This document shows, one piece after another, positions 10,702 to 23,649 of a stretch of DNA of 42,569 bases. Within the stretch, counting starts at the first letter, position 1. Every line of letters starts with the position of its first letter. The stretch is from Dimargaris cristalligena (lineage: Eukaryota > Kickxellomycota > Dimargaritomycetes > Dimargaritales > Dimargaritaceae), in contig JANBQC010000205.1 in assembly GCA_027576995.1 (NCBI GenBank), positions 1 to 42,569 on the forward strand, in the 5' to 3' direction. Below the pieces are notes generated by a model. The model made no database searches, was not told the DNA's origin, and saw only the letters and a program-made list of their open reading frames with translations. The position numbers were made by a program, and so were the translations under genes.

Positions 10702-12694
10702 GGTTGCTGGGCCCGGATAGATTTCGTTCGTCTTTGTCCCGCTTTTTAGGGATAAGCCGCCTACCATATCACCGAAATGTCCAGCACTGAATATCGCCAA
10801 TAGCCACTACTATCGGGGCGAAAGGGTGGGGGGTACTGGATATTGGATATTGGAATCAACCTACTATAATCGACCAGATACCAATGTGTCTTCTATTAGG
10901 CTGTTCGGTTAAGAGTAATGCGTAAGTCATTTAGCCGTCCAACAAACTCGCGCCATTTGTTTGAAAGGGTACTGTGAAGCAATTCAATAAGCTAAAAGTG
11001 TCTAGGCCTTCGAAAGTTAGAGCGTTGATATCTATAACCTGATTCATATAATGAGATGTCGTGAATCTCTGGCCACGTGTAAGTTTAGACCAGAGTGGTC
11101 GCAAAAGGTTTGCTATTCGTGGAATACGTGGTTAATGGAGATAGACAGTCATGCGGGCTTCGTGGAGGTTTGGTTTATAGCAGTCACGAAAAATGGTGGG
11201 CGCAATCATTCTTGGGAAGACTCACTTAAGTACCTCTCCGTCCAAAATCACTTTTGAAAGATTAAACCGCTCAGTGAGCAATCCCCCCTCATTAGTTCAA
11301 GAGAAAGGCTCCATCAACCTAGTCCAAACCTTGGTCAATTAGTACACTTATTTAAATGTTCACAGGATATCACAGGGCTGATGACCATTTGCAGTACCAA
11401 GTCGCCGCCAATCATACCAACAAAGTTACTTTGAGTATACAGGTTGAAAGATTGGTCTTGCAAAGTGAGTATTGTTCCTTTACTATCCAGACACCGTCCC
11501 TTCTGAGCCGCTTCCCTAATAGTAGCAGTAAATATAAGACCAATAATATACAATACCCTACTTATTTACATTTGGAGAGTAGATCCAATGAGAAATGAGC
11601 AAGGAAGTCCCCCCCCTCCACAAGAGGTCACTAAATTTTATAGCGGTGGACCTAATCTATTATCATTTTATACATCACCATTACAGTTTTGCGCCAATAA
11701 ACCTAGACTATGATGCCCCCATGCCCACTGCATGGGATTATTCAAGTTAATTGGACTTTAGTGAACATTTAATGCTCGAGGGTTCTCTTATTTTTTGTAA
11801 TTATATCCGGCGATTCGTTCGGTCTCTCGCAGGCGATCTATTATCTGTCACTCAACTGACTCGGTGTTATTGTTACTTGCAAGTGGCTTTTATACTTGTC
11901 CTGTGACCCAACCAAGCATTTATATGGAATGGCCAATGCGTCACCCACTAGGCGGCTTGTATTTCAGATGCATCATTGGAAGTAACGATACTAACATTGA
12001 TTAAAACCCCTCCCGAATTCCGGATAGAATTAAAACAACCCTGGGTGCAGTTGACTGGCGGCAGTCTTAGTACTATGGTTCGCAGACTAGGCAAGGTAAG
12101 GTGGATTCCCATCACCAGGCCAATCTTGGTTCATAATGGAGTGCCCTGTGGCCCTTTCTTACCTATACTTCATTCCTCAACTATCCTTGAACTACTCTTA
12201 ATGAAACGGGGCTATTAATATACATGCAATCTGGGGCAATACCGCCCGTACGTTTTACACGCATTATACATAGGCCAATAGTTAAATCCAACGGATATGC
12301 CTATTGGTACTTCTCTCTCATTTTGGCCCTGTGAGTCAAAATCAGAAACCATAGTCCCTATATGACCCCCCCCAGTCTTTTTCGCGGGCCCAGTATTATT
12401 CCGAATAGGCTAAGTTAGTATCATCAATCATTTCCTTACTAACTGGGTATGGGTCTGTACTTTCTCCATGTATTTTTCGGGGCGATTCAGTTAAGCTGGT
12501 TTAGGAGGGGCCCCCCTTTCCTTTTATGCGTGTGTCATTGGCGTCTCAAACCTACATATACTTACTTCTTTTACCCTCAATCTATAGTTCTATTCTCGTT
12601 ACTCTGTGTCTATTATCCGTTTCTTCTTATTAACTGTTTAATACACTCGCTCTGCATTCGGTTCCTCCCATCATTGCATGGGTCATTAAAGCCC

Positions 12695-15600
12695 ATGACT
12701 CTGGTTCCCAATACCAGTGTGGTCTCGGCCGAGTCCGAGTCCGCCCAGCTTCACCGCACGTTACCCCACCAGACCTACCGACTCGTCTGTAACCCCTACG
12801 GAAAAGACATTGTCCTGACCGGCCGGAATGGTGTGCTCGTTTTAGATGGCACCAAGTCCTGGCGCGCCCCGGACCTTAAACGGGATTGGCGACGGAGCCA
12901 CCACTACCACCGCCACTACCACTCGTCCATCGCTCCTGAGCAGAGCCTACAGCCACATCAAGCACTTACCCTCCGCTGGTCCCCCACTACCCCAACCAGC
13001 AAGCCCGTCGGTGAAAGAAACCAGCGGCTAGGACCCGGAGCCTACTACTACCAGCCCCCGCGTTGCCACGCCCAGGACGATTCCGGTAACCACTCGGACC
13101 ACCACCCTACTACTACTACGAATGAGGCGGGCGACCATTCCCACGATTCTGCGACCGAGGACCCCACGGCACCCGCGCGGCGGCCGCGGCCCAGCAACAT
13201 TGCCGCCCACCAGTATCCCACCCATGTGCGCTTCGAGGCCTACAGCATCCCGTGGCAGATCCCCGAACTCATTTGGCACCCCTTCCCCACCCATAATGCC
13301 TTGGTCGCCATGACCTGGAACCACGAGTGGATCGTCTGGTCGCTCGACCGACCCCATATCCCTCAAGCCACCAGCCAGAATACCTACTTTGATCAGTTTT
13401 GCACGCGCGTATCGGCCCACACCCGCGCCCTGACCGGCCTCCAGTGGTCCCCCCATAATCCCCACCTGCTCATGACCTACGGAATGGATACCGCTATCCG
13501 TATTTGGGATCTGCGGAAGCGAATCGATCAGGCGGAGCTGTCCTTCAACGAATGGCGCGGTAGGTTAATTGTCATAGCAGAAGTCTCTGGTTTATATGTT
13601 CTCGGGTTGATCTAAAACAAATGTCGGAATGTAGATATTCGGACTCCGTGTCGCATTCCTCAATCCAATATTCTAATCATCGGTTTATAACTATTGGTTC
13701 ACAATTCACAATTCACAATTGGCTCCCCAAACCCCCTGCCTTTCCAGCCCCGGTCACGAAAGCTCTATTCCATCCGTTATCCGAAAACACCCTGGTGGCT
13801 AGTTACGATACCCATGTCAAACTCTGGGATATCCGTAAGGACTGCCAGCTAATTCAGGACCAGGAGGCCCTTCCCAATCGCATCTACAGTTTCGAATTCG
13901 ACCCCTTCGGACAGCGGGAGCTACTAACGGCCAGCTGGGATGGGATGGTTAAGCTATGGGACTGTACCCCGAGCCAAATCGAGCACCGTCAAACGGTTCT
14001 CACCGGGGGCAGTTTCTCCCAGGTGGGTTATACACCCTTCGGTCGGGGCCTGGTATCGAAGGCACTGTACGGTGGTGATCACCAAATGCACCTCTTCCAA
14101 CTCGAGGACCTTCCTCCGTCGTGTCCCCGCACGTCACTCCTAGGCGACTTGTTAAGTGATCCCCCCGATGCAGCTCCCCTCGAGCTCAGCCAGCCGGTCT
14201 ATACCTTCGATCAGCTTACGGGTGTCGGGATTCGGGATGGTCAGTGGCGGGACGCCCAGCTTCTTCTTTCCAATGGGGAAACCTGTCCGGATCCGTTCCA
14301 CTTCACCCTAATCGACCAGGAAAACCGACTTCGAACCGTGACTACCCCCCGGTCCGCCGTCCAGGCCCTAGCCACGCGCACCTCCGAGGCCTCGGCTGAA
14401 TCAATCGGCGAAACTCGTTCCACCGAGGGCCTTATTCCCCGTCATGCCACCATCGGCTCCCCCGAAGCCGTCAATGAGCTAATGGGTCAGCTACGCCATA
14501 TCACTTATACTGCCCCCGAGTTTGCCCGGGCGTCAGTGGGTCAGCTTCTGCGGGCCTTTGACCTCAAACAGGCTAGCACCTCGAGTGACAGTGACCCGTA
14601 CCTCGCCTTAAGTAGACCCTTATACCGGCCAGATTCTGTCGGACCGGTCCTGGACGCAGAGTCCCCCACGGTGCCGGCGTCGGCCAATTTCCCGCTTCGC
14701 CGCGGTCTTAATACCACCAGTTCGAGTCCAACGGGTCGCCCTGGATCGCTGGCCGGCCTGCAGGGAGTACCCCGCTCCAAGAGCGTGAGCCACGGATCCT
14801 CGTTTCGGCCCATGGCGTCGCTCCCCAATTTACAAGCGGCTTCACCGGAGCGACCTCTGCGCACCCCCCGGTTCTCCCAGGCCCCGGGTCGCGCGCCCGA
14901 GGGTCTCATCCGGGGCGACCGCCTTCGATCGGAATGGCCGTCGGAATCAAGTGGCCCGCCCTCCGAACTGGTCCGCCGCTCCCCCACTACCCAGCCCATC
15001 GCCATTAATCCCGGCCTCGGTCCCCGGAACATCCCCCTGTTGCGCAATAAAGAACCCCCGGCCCTGTGGTCCGAACCGGGGTCCTACAAGGACCGTTACT
15101 TACCCCCTCAGCTGGGTCGCTCGGCCCAACCTCCTTGGACCACGCGGCCAGCGTCGGCTTCGGTTTCCTCCAGTCCAGCTGCCCGTCGGGGGCCCTCCCA
15201 CCCGTCAGTATTGGACCCCACCGGATCACACGACTTTGGGTTCTACCAACGTCAACTGGAAGCCCTGGCCACTGCGGATTTACCCTACCCGAACTACGCC
15301 AAAGAGTTTTTGAAGGAAGTTAATACCATTCGGGATCGATATCCCGGGGTGGAAGTCTCCCAGGTCAAACCCATGCGGGGAATTTGCCAATTCGTCTTCC
15401 CCATGGACCACACGGCCCTGCGGGACACCAAGGTCCACATCGATTTCCAGTTTATGCTACAGGTCCCCAACGCCTTGCCGTGGTTCGAGATCAAACTGTT
15501 GGGCGACCTCACCACCCAACAAGTTGGCGATATTATACCGCCCGTCAACCGGCGGGTCCATGCCAGGTTGAAGCAGGAAAAGGCCACTCTGACTCAGTTG

Positions 15601-18600
15601 GTGCCCTTTATTCTAGGGGCCATCGAAGAGACCTATATCCAATTATTGGAGGGGGGAGCGGACGATATGGGGCCTATTTCGTCGCCAATTGATAAGTCCT
15701 CTAGCCAGGAGGGGTTCGGGTTCCTTCACCCTTCGGACACCCACAGTTTCACCCAGCCGTTAGCTATACCAACGCACTCGGGGTCCAGTTGGGCTTATCA
15801 GGGTCGGTCGAGAGACCCTTCCCCACAACAGTCCCCGCAGCGATCCCCGGAGCCTATTATATACTACTCCCGCTCCCTCGGCTCCCATCTGCCCCTACGC
15901 AACGGGGCATCCAAACTTCGCCAAGTGTTCAGCCCTACCTCGGATAGCTTTACGGAGGACTCGGAGGAGCACCACCCGGTGGGTCCGACCATGTCTCGGT
16001 CTTTTGACCCCCCATCCGGGGTGCCGTTCCGACCCCTCCACCGGGAACGCAGTCAAATCGAGGCGTCGTCCACGTGGTCCCCTTCCGCCGATGGCCCTAA
16101 TAATAACAGCCCCAGCCGGCAATTTCTCCGGATCCCCACCGAATCGGCCCAATTATCTCCGACTACCCCGTCAGCCGCCTCGTCGCGGGAAATGTTTTTC
16201 GAAAAGAGTCAGAACTGGGACCGCGTGGTAAACCGTCATTTAGGGACGTCCGGGTCGGAGTCGAGCGTCCCCCATGGCCGCCCGATTCCAGCCTCCAAGG
16301 GGTCGGCCCGGTTGGGACGCTCCCCAACCTCCGACGCTAACGTCGACCTACTCCTGGGTCGGTCCTTCAGTGCCCTCGGGGAATCCCTGTCGGCCAAACG
16401 GTACAGCTATCAACCCCCCGTGGTGAGCCAGTCCCTGCGGGCCACGACCGCCCGATTGGATGCGGTAGTCACGACTTACCCCGAACCGGCCCCTCCGTTC
16501 AGCCAGACCACCGACAGCTCCAGTCGGGTCTTGGCCTCCTCGGGCCGTAGCCATAGTACTTCCCTAAATTTCACGGATGAGGTGGAGGATTATTATCGAC
16601 CTAACCCTTGGGATCCTATCGCACCCACTTCGGCTACCAGCCCCACTTCAGCCCCGACCCCCTTGGTTGAGCGGGAGCCCCAAACCCCCCAGTCCCTGCG
16701 AATGGGACTTGCTCCCCATTCGGATCCGGAGGCCGTGTCTTCCGAGGTGGAAGAGGAGTACGATTACCTTGACGAATACAGCGACGAGGAAAGCGACGAA
16801 GAATACGAGGACGACGAAGACGAGGATGTGTTTCTCTATGATTCGACCAACAACGTTAAAATTAAGACCGGCGGCCACCTTATTCAAAAGAACCGTAACC
16901 ACCTGGGCCGTAACGTTCCCTTTCCGCGCCTGTGCGGAGGTACCTTCAGTGGCCCCAACCGCCTAACGTGTTTTTTTGCCACGATATACACGAAGGAAAA
17001 CTTCGCGGATAGTCTGGTCAATCCGGCCGCGCACGACCCTTTTTTTAAGACCAGTATCGCGCCGCTCCGTTCCCGACACAACCAAGCGATAGTTGATGGG
17101 GCCGTGCCTAGTGAATCTGATACCGGCGCCTCCGCCACCCCTAGTATCATCTCCCTCCAAACCCCCTTCCCGTTACCCCTGACCACTCCTACTCCGTCGA
17201 TTATGGAGCTACTCAACCGCCCCTTGGACGACCCCCCCCAGTCGGTCGGAACAGAGTCGATGGATGCCCCGCTGGGGGCCCCCCTGGCCACTACCCCCAT
17301 GAAGACCCAATTCCCGGAAATCATGGGTACCCATTTGCCGGGTACGACTGGCTTTACCCCCGGGACCCTCCAGTCGCCGCTGCATTTTTTACGGTTCCAC
17401 CTCGACTTCGAGCACTTTAAATCCTACGATTTGCTTAGTGAATTCAAATCCAAGACCCAATTCCGGTACAGTCTCCTGAGCCGCAACCGGGAAAGTTATG
17501 CTAATGATAATTTAGATCAGGACGACTCCAAATTCGCCATTGACCCGACCCAGTCGCACTTGGATAATAGCAGTGACGAGGAAAGCGGAGGCGGTGTAGG
17601 AGGTGGTGGTGGTGGCGGTGGGGGGCTTTTCGCCTACGGACCTTCCCGCATGAAGACTAACCAGACGGTGGATGTGGTGCGCCAGGGGTCTAGTAGCACT
17701 TCGTCGCTCTCCACCCGCCGGGTGGAATCCAATGATCCGGTGGTCCTCGGGGAACCTACTACCGGTGGTAAACGGACTATAGAATCACAAGGCCTGGTCG
17801 GGGCTATTCCAGGTAAACGATTCCGGAGGCGGTCCAGCTCGGAGCGCCGTAGTCTGAATGAAAATGGGTCTACTACTCCCCACCCGAGTAAGGCGTCGAT
17901 GACGGGTCTAACCTCGCCGAGCTTCAAGAGTCTCAAGAGCTTGGCGAGTGATCCCGCCCTTCACGCCTCCGGGGAGAGCCTCTATTCGGAGGAAGCCGAC
18001 ACCATCGATAGTGAAAATGACTCGGGGAACGAAAATGATTTCTTGACCCTGCCTACCTTATTTGTACAGCCCAAGACGACCCGAACCAGTCCGGACCCGC
18101 TGGAAGAACCAAGCGGTGATCCCTTTTTCCCGCCCACCTCGATGGCGGCGGAGGGGGCGGCCACAGCTACTGACGCCACCGGTAAACCCGCCGAGCGAGG
18201 GCGTCATACATCTGTACCTGGCACTGACCAGTCCGGCGACAACCTAGGCAACTATGTCTATAGCGTTTCCATCCCAGCCCTGTCGCCGCTCAATTTCGAC
18301 CTGGCCCGCATGTACCAAGTCCACGGCCATGACCCAGTGGCCCTGGCCAGGGCCAATGCCGGTGTTGCTGCATTGCAGGGGCGTCCCGACCTAGTGCAAA
18401 CGATGACGATCGTCATGTACCTATTGACTGACTTTTCCGCCTGTCGACTGCACGTCCAGGGCCATTACCTCCATTACGTGGACCCGTATGCCCCATTGTT
18501 CGCCCCCTCATTAATCGGCCCGTACTATACGGTACATACTCCGATTGCCCAGGGCTCGGGGCCTAATCCGGCGCTTACCCGGTCCCCGAAGAATGCACCA

Positions 18601-21165
18601 CCCATTGCCCAGCTGGTATCTCATTACACTGATTCAACGCCCGATTCGGATGCTAAGGAGCGGTCGTTTGCAGTCGCAGGGTCGGGGGAGCCGTGTATTC
18701 CACCCCCCGGGGTAACCACCGTCGATCTCTCCTACTTAGGCCTCAATCTCAACCTGCCTCCGACCGGTACGGGCGATTCCAGTATACCCCAGGCCGTACA
18801 GTGGGGTGCGCACCCATTAGGCCGGGCCCTCGTTGACCTTATTCTGAATTTCTACGAAAGCATCAACGATATCCAAACCCTCTGTGTGCTATCCTGTTTA
18901 CTCCAGCAGCCCTTTCCGCCTGTCCCTGCGTGGATGGTGCTGAACGACCGACGCACTTGGGTTAACCAGGCCCCCGGGGTTCGGCCTTTCGACCCACCCC
19001 CCCAGCCCCACAAAGTAGACACCTGGGCCGCACCGGCTCCCGCTGCTCCACCCCCGGTCTCGGCCACCCCGGTGAGTCGACTGGCCAGCCGGATGGGGCC
19101 TATGGTGATGACCCTCCCCCCACCGCCTGCCATGCCCGCATTCGCCACGGTTGGCCAATCCCCGTCGGGCCTGACCACTCCGTACTCCAACCAGTCCCTC
19201 CAACACGACTACTTTGGTTCGCGGTGGGCCACCCAGGACTCGGGCACCAATTCAACCGGGCCGATGCAACTGCCCCCTCCTCCGATGGCCCTGACGGCCG
19301 AAGCGGAGCGGACAGCGAGTGAATCGAAGCCCGAAGACCGCTTCGATATGACCGGTGATCCTCGCGCTGCTTTGGCCACGGGCTTCCTCGACACCCACCC
19401 GGCCATTGCGGCTTTCAGCCAATTGACGGGCCCTAACGCCAACCGGTTGTGGTGGCACCCGCCCCTATCGGGCAACTCCACTGGTAGTTTGTCCCCCCAC
19501 CACGGCTGGATCTATCCCCCGATCTTCCACCCCTTACGCTCCCCACATCTGCACCCTGGGCCCACCACCGGGGCTAGTCGGGCCTCTTTGTCTCCCGGAT
19601 GGGTCCCCTCCGGTGCGACGGCTAAACGCGCCCTCGGACCCCGCTTACTACCTCCCTCCAATGCTTCCTTAGATGTCAGTCCGGGGCCAGTCTCCGCCGG
19701 CCCCCTTGTCGGTCACTTTACGAGCCTTCCTTTCCCGGCGGTGGCTAGCTCGGCCGAGGGTCCGAAGTCCCGTCGCAACTCAGCTGTGCAGGAGATGACC
19801 ACTCAGGCACCCCTGCCACGTAAGAACACGCTTCCTCTGGATTTGTCGACCCCGGCATCCACCGACAAACTCGCCCTGTCCGCTTATTCCAGCGCCAGCG
19901 GTCCGGCTAAAATGGCCACCCCTACCTCCCCTACTTCCGCGAGTATGGTTGATTACGAGCCCAGTGGCAGTAGTGTCACCACGACGACCCGCATTATGAA
20001 CTGGTTTAAGCAGGGACCGGTCGGTCGTACCACCGGTGCCACGGCCACCACTCCCCACACTAAGAAACCTTCCGCGAAGCACTTTGATCAGCGCAAGTCC
20101 CCGTTGGGGCCAGCCGAATCGATGATGGGCGCGAGAGAGGGCCGGGGGGGACATCCCCTGCGACCTACCGACGACGACCCCCGGCCGGCTAGGTCGTCAA
20201 CCCAAGGGAGTCAGATAGGTCCCTTGGGCCGGCGCCGTGCTCCCATCCGTCACCACCTCGACTTCTTACCCACCTTCAGTGCTGAGGATCAGCAACGGCA
20301 ACTGGCCCATAAACCGGTATCGACTGCCCCCTCCACTTGGAAGCGGGTTACCCATTTAGATGATCAGATGGATAGCGACTACAACCCCCATTGGAAGCCC
20401 TTACTGGACCCACAGCAGGCGGCCATGTTTGACCACTACCGCATGATGTACGCGGAAATTCTGGACCGGTGGGGCCTTCAGCTGGCCCGTTGCGAGATTC
20501 TTAAATTCCTGCAAACCCCTAAACTCCGCCAACTGGTGTATAGTCATACGACCAGCCGGATTGTATTCGACCGGGAGGTGGAAACGCCGGTCTCTATGGC
20601 CACCACCCCGGGTCCCGGTACCGTCGCCCTCCCCACACCCACCCTCCACCCGGCGCCTCCACCCCCGTCGCTGCCGGGATCAACCACCTGCGTGGTTTGC
20701 CGTCAGCTCATCAAAGGGACTTCGTTCTTCTGCTGGCTCTGCGGCCATATGGGTCACGATGACCATATTCAGCAATGGTTCTCCAAGGACCGTAGCCGGG
20801 AGTGTCCCGCCGGTTGTGGCTGTCACTGTTTTAACCTGGACCTTCCGAGCGCGGTAACCAGCCGTATCGCCTCCCCGACGCGGCCGGGGGGTCGAGGTCC
20901 CCCGAGCAGTCGGGGCTTTTCCAGTCGACGTTCGTCCATATCCGCTGGGCCGAACAAACCACCCCCCGCCATGCATGACCTGGAGACCCAAACGGCTCAG
21001 CTTAGCTTGGTAGGCCCACCCCGAACTCAGGAGGCCGAGGCGTCCGCCACTCACACCGCCGCCGCACCCATCATCCCCGGATCCTCCCCAACGGAATCGT
21101 TACGGCCGTTTACTGACGGGGTACTCGCTATGCCCCTGGACTTCCGCTATAACAAGCATTTTTAA
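12695..21165 (+). CDS. WDR59/Mtc5-like SEA (GATOR2) complex subunit, two exons
   Basis: WDR59 homologue, a subunit of the vacuole-membrane complex that signals amino-acid status to TORC1. Exon 1 is 12695-13559, the intron 13560-13747 (GTAGGT to CTTTCCAG, 188 nt, with an in-frame stop), exon 2 13748-21165. The junction is phase 1/2 and restores a WD40 repeat. Product 2760 residues. I chose ATG 12695 because homology starts a few residues later; the 82 codons before it in the same frame are translated pyrimidine-rich leader. Visible parts: N-terminal WD40 repeats with IWDLR and LWDIR ends (about residues 40-450); RWD domain about 790-925; an acidic run about 1287-1320; a block with PFPRLCGGTF typical of WDR59; a Gly run about 1568-1580; helical blocks LQGRPDLVQ and HPLGRALVD; and a C-terminal RING/zinc finger about 2602-2650 (CVVC, GHMGHDDH, CPAGCGCHC). 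It is more than twice the length of human WDR59 (about 970) or yeast Mtc5 (about 1150); the excess is Ser/Pro-rich low-complexity sequence. Confidence 0.92.
13698..13718. repeat. Three tandem TTCACAA units inside the WDR59 intron
   Basis: Three exact 7-bp units lie 29 nt upstream of the intron's 3' splice site. Non-coding, probably a small slippage repeat. Confidence 0.7.
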
Positions 21166-21901
21166 GCTATGCTTGCCAATGTTTATAGGGCTTTTACCAT
21201 GCCGGGCCGCCTACTTTCGAGGGGCCCTGCTAACCTACTATTTCTCTATTTACTAAATCAAGAGCCTGTTCGACTGAGAGTTCCTTAATTTACCTACGGA
21301 CCTTTTAAAAGCAGTGACTGGAGGGTTTGTCCTATTTGCTGGGGTTCTAATGTTTAAGTCTATATCCCCTTATCCCAATTAACCTACGGAATCCAATTGA
21401 GTGATGGGGTGTTCCATTTCTCTTAAATTATTACCCGCCTGTTTTTCTAATATACCCAGTACAAATAGTTTGGACCGATCCATCAAATGTATGGCATATA
21501 TTTTTTTATGTTGATGCTGTGCTGAGTGAAAAGTAATCCGGATTACAAGTTATTAGTAGAAGCAGATATGATTGTTCGTTCCCAAATTTAATCACGTGAA
21601 CTCGGTAATTGTTTACCTAATCCATAGAAATTTAACCTGTCAGTTGGATTGCCCCAGAAATGGGGTTGTTTTGGAAAGCAGGGATTAAGTCAGTCAAGCT
21701 GAGTTCTAATACCCTGTCCAGACGATTCCTCTTTAAGCCCAAGGATACACATTCCTTTATTCTATTATTGTATCTTGTTCTGGTAGACAACACATATTGT
21801 GTTATAAACTTTAATTCGCTACATTCATAGTATACTGGCCTTTCTCTTTGTATAATACCTCATTTCCTTCCCACACTCATTTAATTTAAACAGCTTTCAC
21901 T
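21166..21901. other. Intergenic: WDR59 3' flank and Mis12 promoter
   Basis: 736 nt, AT-rich. It holds a 14-bp palindrome (21533-21546), a small GGTAA/TTACC hairpin (21604-21617) and two copies of CCTACGGA (about 21293 and 21384). No gene or canonical AATAAA is visible. The final 60 nt before the Mis12 ATG is pyrimidine-rich, as is the leader of WDR59. Confidence 0.6.
21533..21546. promoter_or_regulatory. 14-bp perfect palindrome GTAATCCGGATTAC
   Basis: A perfect inverted repeat about 360 nt upstream of the Mis12 start. Each half contains TAATCC, which is the preferred site of Lys50-type homeodomains. A dimeric transcription-factor site is possible but is inference. Confidence 0.35.
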
Positions 21902-23649
21902 ATGGACCATGCCAACTCTCCGCCTGGAGCTACCATGGATAAACCCATTGCCCATAAGAAACAGCGGCTGTCCAGGGTTGACCATGTCCAAGCCCCCGTT
22001 GGCCCCCCTTATTCCGGAACAGCCACACATGCCACCCCATCGACCTTCCAAATAGAGTTGGCCGAATCCGATGCCCAGGCTGAACTAATCATCGAACACT
22101 TCGGGTTCACGCCTCTGTCGTGCATTGACGACATTATCAATGCTGTGAACGATATTTTGTACCAGGCTACGTCGTCATTAGAACGGTTTATTACCAAAGA
22201 GATGGGCGAATGTCCCGAGGCCGAGCAGGTAAGCCCACACTTCTATTGTTATCCGAAAGATAATGAAACACGCTACTTGCAACTGACTTATTGGTCTATT
22301 TAGTGCACTCTTTGTTGCCCACCCTGTCATTCTTATTCCACAGTTTAAGTCTATAATTGCCGTGATATTGTTTTACACAGTGGCCATTATATATTCTAAG
22401 CTATTACAATATCAACTATAACCTTTCCCGCTAATGAATGTAACCTTGCCTTGGCCCACCATTGCCCAATCCTGAATAATTAGGGAATCCACCAAATCGA
22501 AACCCTCCTGGAGAACGCCGTGGATAAATATTTTGATATTTTTGAACTTTACTCGTTGCGCAATATCTTCAGTATTCCACCAGACGCTAACATCACCCTT
22601 CCGCACCATGAGGTAAGTGCCCTTAAATTTACAGATTATTTGGTAAGAATCGACCGCTCAAGTTTTTAGGTCAATGTCGATGATAAGGGGCTCCAATATC
22701 GTTTCATATTTTGCAACACCACCATTTCTCGCCTAACCTTTCTATTGACCACCACCATAACAAATAATCCCTACCAGGGCTATGATTCTTCAGTCACTCC
22801 CGAAGATGAAGCGAATCTTGACACGGAAATCTCGAAAATACGAGCAAAGCTGCAGGCGGTAAGTCTTATTATTTGTCTAGATATCGAATTACTATTTTAT
22901 ACCCTAATAATCGACATTTCCTCCATTCCAATACCCCATATAGTATTCGCCCTACCAAGCATCAATACTCGATTCAGCTCTTTCTAGAATATTTTTTTAT
23001 GACTTATACACGCGTACTCAATTTTATAAACTTAACAATTCCCAACAGGCCCAATATTTTAACCGTACACTGACCCGGGAACTCGGGAAGGTTAATCAAG
23101 AGTATAGTTATTTTAGAAAACTTCAGCCTCTCGCCGCTTTCGACTATATTGCCCAGGCAAAAGACGGTAGGTATCACTTTTCGACTATTCTTGTCCTAAG
23201 CTACCTGGTAAATGTAAAACCCTTAATAGCTCGCGGTTTTTCTGTATCTAATAGGCCAGTTCAGTGAGACCAACTGCCCGATTTCTCAATCAGAACCAAC
23301 CCCATGAGAATGCATAGGTTAGGTGCCTTGCCATTTTAGTCTTTCCTTCTAACACTTCCCATTTTGACCTCGGTTATCTAATAATATGCATATATTCATC
23401 CCCGCTCTATTTTTACCTTGAGTAGTTCCGTCGGTCAACGAGGAGCTCTGTTTCATAATCGACCAGACACATGCGATTCTGACCGCTGCCTGTGGCCTAC
23501 GAGAGCAGATTGTGGAAACCTCAGCATCTACTCCTTTCCCCTCTGTCGCAAATGGACAGACAAACCAGTCCCTGGACACTCGTTCACAGTACCTGCGCCG
23601 AATGGTTCGCCACCAACTGTCCGAGCTTTCCATCCATACCACCGATTAA
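21902..23649 (+). CDS. Kinetochore protein Mis12/Mtw1, five exons
   Basis: Subunit of the MIND/Mis12 complex that links inner centromere proteins to the Ndc80 microtubule attachment machinery. Exons: 21902-22228, 22484-22612, 22670-22858, 23049-23166, 23426-23649. Introns of 255, 57, 190 and 259 nt start GTAAGC, GTAAGT, GTAAGT and GTAGGT and end in TAG or CAG; intron 3 has a CTTAAC branch site before CCCAACAG. All junctions keep phase and give 328 residues, near the family's usual length. Diagnostic N-terminal block at residues about 66-100 (EHFGFTPLSCIDDIINAVND, then ILYQATSSLERF). The second exon continues GIHQIETLLENAVDKYFDIF and ELYSLRNIFSIPP, as in other Mis12 proteins. Exons 3-5 are helical with coiled-coil character. 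A 9-nt exon at 23256-23264, between an AATAG acceptor and a GTGAGA donor, would also keep phase, so three extra residues in some transcripts cannot be excluded. No single unspliced frame covers the gene. Confidence 0.9.

Larger units (their letters stand above)
6389..12694. other. Gene-free interval between divergent P5 ATPase and WDR59 genes
   Basis: About 6.3 kb lies between the start codons of two divergent genes. No reading frame here exceeds about 130 codons, and none has recognisable domains or a plausible splice partner. The sequence has moderate GC with normal CpG. It holds microsatellites, several small inverted repeats and a recurring GGCCAAT word. The strip just before 6388 and the pyrimidine-rich strip 12560-12690 are the likely promoter and leader regions of the two flanking genes. 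I found no tRNA, rRNA or spliceosomal RNA by eye. A short-exon gene or an uncatalogued ncRNA could be hidden here. Confidence 0.55.

Noticed and set aside
12449..12694. First 82 codons of the frame preceding WDR59 exon 1
   Set aside because: Hydrophobic translation of a pyrimidine-rich leader; WD40 homology begins only after the ATG at 12695.
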